Positions 30,209 to 35,929 of a DNA stretch of 35,929 nucleotides are shown in pieces (the first letter of the stretch is position 1; the number at the start of each line of letters is the position of its first letter). The notes below the pieces were generated by a model. That model made no database searches. It was not told where the DNA came from and was given only the letters and a program-made list of their open reading frames with translations. The DNA is taken from positions 1-35,929 of the IMG/VR virus record IMGVR_UViG_3300042292_001123; one strand, 5' to 3'. A program made the position numbers and the translations under genes. The stretch comes from a virus.

Positions 30209-30865
30209 GTGGGAATCACGGAATTAAGCAACGCGTTAAACATCGACAAGTCGGTCGTCTCTCGCCTCGTCAAGAAAGGCATGCCGACGACCAGCGTGGA
30301 CGCCGCCCAGGCGTGGCGCGAATCGAACGCACCGCCGCGCGCCAAGCGTGGCCAGCGCGGCACACCCCCACCGGCGCCGAAACTCTCAAAGGTCGCCGAA
30401 CCTCCGAGAGTGTCAGAGCCTGCCGAGCCTCTGCCAGTTCCTCCGCCGCCGCCGGTTCACGACAGCGCACCCGAGCCGGACGACGAGGACAACACGCCGC
30501 GCCAATCCCTCCGCCGCGCCCGCCTTGCTGAGAAGGTCGGCTACAACGAACTCGTCATCTGCAAGCGCAACGGCGGATCGGTCGAAGACATCCGCAAGGC
30601 AAACCAAATCTACATCGCCAGCCGGAACAACCGCATCAAGGCCGAGAAGGATTTCAAAGACTGGCAACGCCAGGAAGCCATCACCCTCTTTTACGACGAA
30701 GCGCGCGACATCACGAGCCGCCCGCACATCACCGCCAAGCAGCTCCTCGAAGTCATGCCCAAGACCCTCGCCACCCGGTTGCACGGCCAACCGCAGAAAA
30801 CCATCGAAGCCACCCTCGCCGAGTGGGCCGACAACCTCACGACCATCATCCGAAAAGCCATATGA
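30209..30865 (+). CDS. terS: Terminase small subunit, Nu1-like
   Basis: 218 residues from GTG 30209. The N-terminal TELSNALNIDKSVVSRLVKKGMP (about 4-26) is a helix-turn-helix of the Nu1 type that would read the packaging site. A Pro-rich hinge (about 52-95, with PPPPPVHD) separates it from a helical C-terminal part (LRRARLAEKVGYNELVICKRNGGSVEDIRKANQIYIASRNNRIKAEKDF...LAEWADNLTTIIRKAI), likely the oligomerisation and TerL-binding part. Its place before terL is typical; a methyltransferase gene lies between. The stop overlaps the methyltransferase start. Confidence 0.8.
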   Translation: MGITELSNALNIDKSVVSRLVKKGMPTTSVDAAQAWRESNAPPRAKRGQRGTPPPAPKLSKVAEPPRVSEPAEPLPVPPPPPVHDSAPEPDDEDNTPRQSLRRARLAEKVGYNELVICKRNGGSVEDIRKANQIYIASRNNRIKAEKDFKDWQRQEAITLFYDEARDITSRPHITAKQLLEVMPKTLATRLHGQPQKTIEATLAEWADNLTTIIRKAI

Positions 30866-32376
30866 CCATCGAACACCTCAAAACCTCCGACCTCATCCCC
30901 TACGCGCGCAACGCGAAAAAGCACGACGCCAGCCAAGTCGCCAAGCTCGCCGGGAGCATCCGCGAATTCGGCTTCACCAACCCCGTCCTCATCGACAACG
31001 ACAACGGCATCATCGCCGGTCACGGCCGCGTCCTCGCCGCTCAATCCCTCGCCCTCGAGTCCGTCCCCTGCATCCGCCTCGGCCACCTCACCGACACGCA
31101 GCGCCGAGCCTACATCCTCGCCGACAACCGCCTCGCCGAAATCGGCGGTGGGTGGGATGAGGAAATGCTAAAGCTCGAGCTGGCGGATCTCGCCGCTCTT
31201 GATGTCGATGTCGCCGAGATTGGATTCGGCGCTGAAGACCTCGCCGAGCTGGAGATGGAAGACGAGGCGGAAAAATCAGACGCCGACGCCGAGCCACAGA
31301 TCGACAAGGCCGAAGAACTCCGCGCCAAGTGGGGCGTCGAGCCAGGGCAACTTTGGGAGCTTGGCGCGCATCGGATTCTGTGTGGCGACTCCACGATCCC
31401 AGAGCATGTGGCGAAGCTCATGGGCGGGGAGAAGGCAAAGCTCATCCACGCCGACCCGCCCTACGGCATGGGCAAAGAAAAAGACGGGGTGGAAAATGAC
31501 AACCTTTACCGCGAAAACCTCGACGCCTTCCAAATGGAATGGTGGCGAGCGATTCGGCCACACACCGAAGACAACGCCAGCGCCTACATCTGGGGGAATG
31601 CCGAGGACTTGTGGCGGCTCTGGTATGTCGGTGGATTGACAAAATCCGAACGCCTGACTTTTCGGAATGAAATTGTTTGGTGGAAAGGGAACTCAACGAC
31701 CGGCCGAGTTGTAGGAATGGGGCAAGCGACAAGCGCCGGTAGATCATACTCGGAACTTTCTGAGCGCTGCCTTTTCTTCATGCTTGGCGAGCAGGGATTC
31801 AACAACAACGCCGACAACTATTGGGACGGGTGGGAGCCGATCAGGTCATACCTTGTTTCTGAAAAAGAAAAAAGCGGACTCACCAACGCCGACATCTTAA
31901 AAATCACCAGCACTTACCACACTCACTACTGGGCGACATCTCAGTGGTGCTTTCCGACTGAGAGCGATTACAAGGCCATCCAAAAAGCCGCAAAAGGAAA
32001 AGCCTTTAAGCGAGAGCACGACGAACTCAAGCGAGAGCACGACGAACTCAAGCGAGAGTTCTACGCCACCCGCGCTTTCTTCGACAACACGCACGACAAT
32101 ATGACCGACGTTTGGTCATTTCCTCGCGTCACTGGAGAAGAACGCCACGGGCACGCCACACCAAAACCCGTCGAGATGATGAAGCGCGTCATGCTTTCAA
32201 GTTTGCCCAAGGGCGGAATATGCGTGGAGCCTTTCGGCGGCAGTGGCTCAACTTTAATGGGGGCAGAAAATACAGGCCGCAAATGCCGCGCCATCGAAAT
32301 CTCGCCCGCCTATGTCGCCGTGGCGATCCAGCGATGGGCCGACGCCACCGGCAAGGAACCCAAGCGCCTCGCATGA
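30862..32376 (+). CDS. ParB/Srx-type domain fused to DNA methyltransferase
   Basis: 504 residues. The first about 115 residues are ParB-like (LIPYARNAKKHDASQVAKLAGSIREFGFTNPVLIDNDNGIIAGHGRVLAAQSL). From about 150 it is a beta-class (N4 or N6) methyltransferase: catalytic DPPYG at about 198-202 comes before the AdoMet-binding FGGSGST at about 458. It probably methylates phage DNA to evade host restriction, and the ParB-like part may aid target choice. Between the two motifs is an in-frame 21-bp tandem repeat (32008-32058) encoding KREHDEL heptads. The region about 300-400 is AT-richer and insertion-like. Overlaps terS and terL by four bases. Confidence 0.88.
   Translation: MTIEHLKTSDLIPYARNAKKHDASQVAKLAGSIREFGFTNPVLIDNDNGIIAGHGRVLAAQSLALESVPCIRLGHLTDTQRRAYILADNRLAEIGGGWDEEMLKLELADLAALDVDVAEIGFGAEDLAELEMEDEAEKSDADAEPQIDKAEELRAKWGVEPGQLWELGAHRILCGDSTIPEHVAKLMGGEKAKLIHADPPYGMGKEKDGVENDNLYRENLDAFQMEWWRAIRPHTEDNASAYIWGNAEDLWRLWYVGGLTKSERLTFRNEIVWWKGNSTTGRVVGMGQATSAGRSYSELSERCLFFMLGEQGFNNNADNYWDGWEPIRSYLVSEKEKSGLTNADILKITSTYHTHYWATSQWCFPTESDYKAIQKAAKGKAFKREHDELKREHDELKREFYATRAFFDNTHDNMTDVWSFPRVTGEERHGHATPKPVEMMKRVMLSSLPKGGICVEPFGGSGSTLMGAENTGRKCRAIEISPAYVAVAIQRWADATGKEPKRLA
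32008..32058 (+). repeat. 21-bp tandem repeat inside the methyltransferase gene
   Basis: Unit AAGCGAGAGCACGACGAACTC occurs at 32008-32028 and 32029-32049, with a partial third copy to 32058. Each unit encodes the heptad KREHDEL, so copy changes keep the frame and lengthen a coiled coil. Confidence 0.85.
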
Positions 32377-34076
32377 CCCCCGCCGCCGAAGCCCTACGCG
32401 AACACCTCCGCTCGATCTACGCGCCGATTGACCGGCGCACCGTCACCGAGTGGTGCGCTGACGAGGTGATATTGAGCGAGCGGCAGACGCAGATGCCCGG
32501 AGCATTTTCGACACGCCTCACGCCCTACCTCCGCGAGCCGCTCGAGTGTTTCGGTGATGTCGATGTTTCCGACCTCGTGCTGGTCTTTGGAACGCAGACC
32601 GGCAAGACGACGATGGTGCAAGCAGGCACGGCATGGCGGATCGTGAACAAGCCGCAGCCGGTCGTGTGGGTCATGCCCACCGAAGGCCTCGCCCGATCCT
32701 TCTCCGAGACGCGATGGCTCCCGCTCTTCGACGACAGCGCCACGCTCGCCGCACAGAAGCCAGCGGACCGGCACCGATTCAAAAACCTCGAGCAACATTT
32801 TTCGCGGTGCTCGCTCGTCTTCGTCGGCAGCAACTCCCCTGCGAACCTCGCCAGCCGCCCCGCTGGACTCTTGCTGATGGACGAGGTGGACAAATTCGCC
32901 AGAGAGACCGACCAAGAAACCTCCGCGCTTTTCCTCGCAGAGAACCGCACCAAGTCATTCGTCGGCGCGCTTCGCGTCAAGACCAGCACGCCTACCACGC
33001 CGGACGGCGCAATATGGCAGGAATACCAGAAAGGCACGCAGGAAAAATTCATGCTCGCCTGCCCGCACTGCCACGAGCGCATCGAGCTGTTGTGGGAGCA
33101 GGTCAAGTGGGACACCGACGCGAAAGTGGCCGGCAAGTGGAACATGGCCCGCGTCGAGGAGTCCGCGCGCTACATTTGCCAGCGGTGCCAAGGCGAGTGG
33201 AACGACGGCCAGAAAATCGAAGCCCTCCAAGATGGCAAGTGGCAAGCCACAAACCCCAGCGCCCAGCGCGGCTTCCGCAGCTTCCACCTGAACTCCCTCT
33301 ACGCGCCGTGGCGCTCCTGCACATTCGGCGCGCTCGCGGTGAAATTCCTACGCGACAAGGACACGCTCAACGGCCTGCAAGATTTCACCAACAGCACGAT
33401 GGCCATGCCGTGGGAGCAGGTCGAGACCAGCATCGGCGACGCCAACATTCTCAGCCTGCGCGGCGACTACACGCGCGGCACCTGCCCCATCGAACCCGCG
33501 CATATCGTGACCTGCGCCGACATCGGCCAGGATAAACAGCACTGGGCCACGGTGGCCTTCGACGCCAACGGCCAGAGCTATGTCCTCGACTACGGCACCA
33601 CGCTCACCATCGAAGACTTGCTGGCCGACTCGCCCCGCCGCATCTACCGCACACCCAGCGGGCAGGAAGTCTGCCCCGAGTGCGGCCTCATGGATTCCGG
33701 CTTCGCCACCTTCCGCGTTTACACCGCCTGCCAAGTGAGCGCTGGATTCTGGCACGCCGCCAAAGGCTCCGGAGCAACCTTCGGCAGCCGCATCGGGCGC
33801 ACCGTCATCGAAGACTTCCCCGGCGTCGTGCTTTACACCTTTGTCGACCACGCCATCAAAACGGAACTCTTCATCGACCGCATCCGAAACGGCAAGCCCC
33901 CACTCGCCATCCCGCGCGATACCACCGAAGACTTCCTACGCGGCATGAGCGGCCAGCGCCTCGTCCCCCGCAAGACCGCCACCGGGCAAGAGTTCGTGTG
34001 GAAATCCGTGGCGCAAGATCACTACATGGACGCCGTAAAACTCTGCCATATCGCGTGGCACATCTTGAAAAACTGA
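32373..34076 (+). CDS. terL: Terminase large subunit, GpA family
   Basis: 567 residues; the packaging ATPase and nuclease. Walker A GTQTGKTT (73-80) and Walker B LLLMDEVDKF (166-175, Asp170-Glu171) are clear. A zinc-ribbon-like pair CPHC and CQRC (around 229 and 269) lies between the ATPase and nuclease domains, as in GpA-type enzymes. The nuclease domain has TCADIGQDKQHWATVAF (first catalytic Asp) and a C-terminal DHYMDAVKL. GpA-family terminases make cohesive (cos) ends, so cos packaging is the likely mode here. ATG 32373 overlaps the methyltransferase stop. Confidence 0.93.
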   Translation: MTPAAEALREHLRSIYAPIDRRTVTEWCADEVILSERQTQMPGAFSTRLTPYLREPLECFGDVDVSDLVLVFGTQTGKTTMVQAGTAWRIVNKPQPVVWVMPTEGLARSFSETRWLPLFDDSATLAAQKPADRHRFKNLEQHFSRCSLVFVGSNSPANLASRPAGLLLMDEVDKFARETDQETSALFLAENRTKSFVGALRVKTSTPTTPDGAIWQEYQKGTQEKFMLACPHCHERIELLWEQVKWDTDAKVAGKWNMARVEESARYICQRCQGEWNDGQKIEALQDGKWQATNPSAQRGFRSFHLNSLYAPWRSCTFGALAVKFLRDKDTLNGLQDFTNSTMAMPWEQVETSIGDANILSLRGDYTRGTCPIEPAHIVTCADIGQDKQHWATVAFDANGQSYVLDYGTTLTIEDLLADSPRRIYRTPSGQEVCPECGLMDSGFATFRVYTACQVSAGFWHAAKGSGATFGSRIGRTVIEDFPGVVLYTFVDHAIKTELFIDRIRNGKPPLAIPRDTTEDFLRGMSGQRLVPRKTATGQEFVWKSVAQDHYMDAVKLCHIAWHILKN

Positions 34077-34116
34077 ACATCTCGGCGCGCTCACCGAAAT
34101 GACCCCCGCCCGCCGC

Positions 34117-34132
34117 GCTAGGTTTTAAGCGG
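34117..34132 (+). repeat. 16-bp repeat shared with the attP region
   Basis: GCTAGGTTTTAAGCGG, the same sequence as 19096-19111, here 41 bases after terL, in a non-coding stretch (34077-34273, about 197 bases). GCCGC before it and GCGGC at its end also give a small stem. Confidence 0.5.
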
Positions 34133-34177
34133 CTCCGCAAGCCTTCAAAATTATTTTCTTTTTTTGATAAAAAGTTG

Positions 34178-34205
34178 TTGACGAGAAATCAAGAGGGTGT
34201 ATTTT
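34178..34205 (+). promoter_or_regulatory. Sigma-70-like promoter for the accessory genes
   Basis: TTGACG (34178-34183), 16-base spacer, TATTTT (34200-34205). It is the best promoter I see in the window and drives the small-gene cluster from 34274 onwards. The leader after it holds an AAAAACC repeat. Confidence 0.55.
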
Positions 34206-34237
34206 GTCCATAGATCAAAGCCACCACGGCGACGACG

Positions 34238-34264
34238 AAAACCAAAAACCAAAAACCAAAAACC
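34238..34264 (+). repeat. AAAAACC heptamer tandem repeat in the leader
   Basis: Nearly four copies of AAAAACC (34238-34264), with no G or T, end ten bases before ATG 34274. It is an A/C-only leader like those of other strongly made genes, and the tandem form may vary by slippage. Confidence 0.6.
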
Positions 34265-34273
34265 AAACGAAAA

Positions 34274-34522
34274 ATGAAAATGATCAACGCCATCAAAAAA
34301 CTGAACAAAGCCGGATTTCAAATAAGCGAAAAAAACGACATTTTTTATGCAAAAAAAGAAGGGTGCGAAAACATCATTGAGTTCTTTCGTAGCGGGACTT
34401 CTGAAATTGTAGCGAGCATCAGATGCCTACATGAAAATGCTCAAGACGACACCATGAGCGATTACTGGGCAGGTTCTTGGTGTGAAAATATCACACAAGC
34501 CATCAAAAGCGCCACGAACTAA
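34274..34522 (+). CDS. AT-rich accessory protein, LPD29-like
   Basis: 82 residues. MKMINAIKKLNKAGFQISEKNDIFYAKKEGCENIIEFFRSG...IRCLHENAQDDTMSDYWAGSWCENITQAIK has the shape I recall from small mobile-element proteins of the LPD29 type, whose signature is a D-x-M-x-D-Y-x-A-G-S motif followed by a helix. AT-rich codon use differs from neighbours. It has its own promoter between terL and gpW, so it is probably an accessory (moron) gene. Confidence 0.55.
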   Translation: MKMINAIKKLNKAGFQISEKNDIFYAKKEGCENIIEFFRSGTSEIVASIRCLHENAQDDTMSDYWAGSWCENITQAIKSATN

Positions 34523-34530
34523 CCCCACCC

Positions 34531-34553
34531 GGCGCGGGTTCGATCCCCGCGCC
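34531..34553. other. tRNA T-arm-like hairpin
   Basis: GGCGCGGG and CCCGCGCC form a perfect 8-bp stem around TTCGATC, a canonical tRNA T-loop sequence, and ACCAACC follows. The rest of a tRNA cannot be found upstream (the sequence there is the end of the 82-residue gene). It may be a remnant of a tRNA 3' end or just a hairpin. Confidence 0.4.
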
Positions 34554-34572
34554 ACCAACCAACACGAAAAAA

Positions 34573-34734
34573 ATGAAAACCTCAGATAAACAACTCTACA
34601 ACGCACTGGCTTACCTCGTCCTGTTCGGCAAGCAGTTGAAAAACACGCTTGAGGAACTAACCTTCGCCATCGAAAAATCCGAGAGCCTCCTCATCGCCCA
34701 CAACCTCAAATCCACCACCCGCTCGAAAAAATGA
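34573..34734 (+). CDS. Small accessory protein, unrecognised
   Basis: 53 residues from ATG 34573, the A/C-rich ACCAACCAACACG leader before it. KTSDKQLYNALAYLVLFGKQLKNTLEELTFAIEKSESLLIAHNLKSTTRSKK is helical; no membrane span is clear. The stop shares bases with the next ATG (ATGA). It has no recognisable family. Confidence 0.5.
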   Translation: MKTSDKQLYNALAYLVLFGKQLKNTLEELTFAIEKSESLLIAHNLKSTTRSKK

Positions 34735-34877
34735 AAACTGAAATCAAATTCAAAACCATCGGAACGCGAGCCATCGTCTCAAAAGAAATCACCCCCGCGC
34801 AGGCTGCCGAAATCCTGCAAAAGAACCCGACCCTCACCCAAGTGGACACGCCCTCCGGCTACTACCCAAGGCCATGA
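34731..34877 (+). CDS. Small accessory protein, unrecognised
   Basis: 48 residues, overlapping its neighbours on both sides by four bases. KTEIKFKTIGTRAIVSKEITPAQAAEILQKNPTLTQVDTPSG contains a short beta start and a helix AQAAEILQKN; the repeated ATGA links suggest one co-translated unit. Function unknown. Confidence 0.5.
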   Translation: MKTEIKFKTIGTRAIVSKEITPAQAAEILQKNPTLTQVDTPSGYYPRP

Positions 34878-35065
34878 GCAAAAAGCCCACCACCCACGGC
34901 GGCCCGCGCAAAGGATCGGGCCGCCCCAAAGGAGCGAAATCAAAAAACGCCAAAGGCCGAACCGCCGTCACGCGCAGCGTCTCCATGCAGCCCGAGAGTT
35001 GGGCCAAGCTCGACCGCCAGCGCGGCGACCAGTCACGCGGGAAGTATATCGAGTCCCGCCTTTGA
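34874..35065 (+). CDS. Small AT-hook/RHH-like DNA-binding protein
   Basis: 63 residues. The N-terminus has GGPRKGSGRPKGAKSK, the same AT-hook-like motif that opens the portal protein (GGPRPGAGRPRKD). After it comes TRSVSMQPESWAKLDRQRGDQSRGKYIES, whose first strand and helix fit a ribbon-helix-helix. It may bind DNA and regulate the late gene block or packaging. Lys/Arg-rich, small, and last of the accessory genes. Confidence 0.55.
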   Translation: MSKKPTTHGGPRKGSGRPKGAKSKNAKGRTAVTRSVSMQPESWAKLDRQRGDQSRGKYIESRL

Positions 35066-35074
35066 ATTCCTCCC

Positions 35075-35176
35075 CCTCTGTGTCCTTTGACTCGCTCGCT
35101 CCCGCGAGTCTCGCCCTTCGGGCCAACCTTCGGTTGCTCTACCTCCCGCCTGCCACGGCGTTCGGTTGTGGTTAAA
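35075..35176. repeat. Repeat element arm split by a hairpin cluster
   Basis: CCTCTGTGTCCT (35075-35086) and TGTGGTTAAA (35167-35176) together match the right arm of the 11436-11519 element (CCTCTGTGTCCTCTGTGGTTAAA). Between them are about 80 bases with three small hairpins in a row: GACTCGC/GCGAGTC, GCCC-TTC-GGGC and AACC-TTC-GGTT. This looks like an insertion into a repeat arm. No gene is seen from 35066 to 35206. Confidence 0.5.
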
Positions 35177-35206
35177 CCGCTGATTCTTTGACACGCCCGC
35201 CGAGGC

Positions 35207-35479
35207 GTGACCGACCTCGACAAAATCAGCGGCGTTAAAAGCTACCTCCGCCGCACCAAGAACACCGCCGAACTCCAGGCGCTCGCCGACGCGGCTTTTC
35301 TTTCTGCGTCCGAGGAAGTCGTCATAACCTCCATTTCCGGCGACGGCACCGCCTCCAGCGGACAGGTCAGTTTCCCAAAATGGCTCCTCCTGCAAGCCCT
35401 CGAAGAAATCCTCGCTGAGCCAAACGGCCGGCAACTCTGCACGGTCCTCGACCGCTCGTTTTTCACGACCCCCGTTTGA
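35207..35479 (+). CDS. gpW-like head-tail joining protein (full copy)
   Basis: 90 residues from GTG 35207, GAGG just before it and TTTGACA at 35187-35193. Lies between terL and portal exactly as lambda W does, and is the right size for gpW-like proteins. Helical start (DLDKISGVKSYLRRTKNTAELQALADAAF), a beta hairpin ITSISGDGTASSGQVSF, then a helix WLLLQALEEILAE. In lambda, W acts after DNA packaging to make the head ready for tail joining. The stop lies 17 bases before the portal ATG. Confidence 0.7.
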   Translation: MTDLDKISGVKSYLRRTKNTAELQALADAAFLSASEEVVITSISGDGTASSGQVSFPKWLLLQALEEILAEPNGRQLCTVLDRSFFTTPV

Positions 35480-35496
35480 CACGGCCCTCGGAGTCA

Positions 35497-35929
35497 ATGG
35501 CTCCGAAAATCAAGAAATCAAGTTGGGGTGGTCCGCGCCCCGGTGCCGGCCGTCCTCGCAGAGACCCACAAGCAGCGGCCTTTGAAGGAGCGGAGCACTC
35601 CCGCGAGCGCTCCTTGATTGTCATGAATACCTACGAGCCCAAGCGTGAACTCGCGCCACGGACTCGCATGGAGCTGATGCAGCGCGCCCGCTGGCTTTAC
35701 AACAATTTCGGCACCGCCTCCTATCTCATCGAGCACCTCGCCCAGCGCGCCGTCGGAACCGGCATCGTCCCCAAGGCCCGCACCTCCGACACCGCATGGA
35801 ATCGCCAAGCCGAGCGCGCCTTCGAAGACCGCGCTTGCGGTGATGCGTGGGCTTTCGATGCCAGCGCCCAGGTGAATTTCTACGGTGCGCAATCTCTCAT
35901 CCTCCGCCAAGTCGCCTGCGACGGCGATT
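35497..35929 (+). CDS. Portal protein 5' end, second copy (cut by window edge)
   Basis: The first 144 codons of the portal gene again, identical in protein to the copy at 66 except Arg for Lys in GRPR(K/R)D. The DNA differs at about 18 places, almost all third positions. It is not a second gene so much as the overlap of a circular genome assembled from two related phages. Confidence 0.85.
   Translation, partial: MAPKIKKSSWGGPRPGAGRPRRDPQAAAFEGAEHSRERSLIVMNTYEPKRELAPRTRMELMQRARWLYNNFGTASYLIEHLAQRAVGTGIVPKARTSDTAWNRQAERAFEDRACGDAWAFDASAQVNFYGAQSLILRQVACDGD

Noticed and set aside
34462-34560. A complete tRNA gene ending at the T-arm-like hairpin
   Set aside because: No D-arm, anticodon arm or matching acceptor 5' strand; the bases upstream are the end of a protein gene.

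Overview
The window reads as the whole genome of a temperate, tailed (siphovirus-like, lambda-type) bacteriophage of about 35.4 kb, opened inside its head genes. Bases 1-498 recur at 35432-35929, so the end joins back onto the start. The two copies differ at about 18 positions by my count, and only one difference changes an amino acid (Lys to Arg). The ends therefore look like two closely related haplotypes of one circular or circularly permuted genome rather than an exact terminal repeat. Almost every gene is on the + strand; one small repressor-like gene is on the - strand. The DNA is GC-rich with a few AT-richer genes. Dispersed CACGGAG/CTCTGTG elements and the general gene style suggest a Verrucomicrobiota-like host, but that is a weak guess.

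Layout: a gpW-like gene (end of window, tail fragment at 1-48), portal, Clp-type protease fused to a scaffold-like tail, major capsid, neck genes and two paralogous tail-tube-like genes (66-5328). Rho-independent terminators follow the capsid and the second tube-like gene. Tail assembly follows: a gpG-like gene with a -1 slippery heptamer giving a G/GT pair, a tape measure of 1069 residues, and minor tail genes. Several fibre/spike genes (12497-17623) share modules. Lysis genes (membrane protein, holin, lipoprotein, amidase) run to 18965.

At 18965-20235 lies the integration module: attP made of the 3' half of a tRNA-Leu(UAA) gene, flanked by GGGCAAC arm-type repeats, followed by a tyrosine integrase. 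Two divergently transcribed ribbon-helix-helix proteins (20263-20876) are a plausible lysis/lysogeny switch, followed by an excisionase-like HTH protein. The early/replication block (21106-30104) holds small membrane proteins, a DUF669-like protein, a Pif1/RecD2-like helicase, a primase/SF3 helicase of 811 residues, an origin-like region of inverted GCGGGAAAT repeats, a RusA-like resolvase whose conserved parts lie in two frames, and small regulators.

The packaging block (30209-34076) is terS, a ParB-methyltransferase fusion, and a GpA-family terL. Between terL and gpW sits an insert of four small genes with its own promoter, a tRNA T-arm-like hairpin and repeat-element sequence; this is the best place to look for undescribed accessory functions. 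Three kinds of start context recur: ATGA/GTGA overlaps, Shine-Dalgarno-poor leaders made almost only of A and C, and a TTTGACA motif 13-19 nt upstream of six starts.
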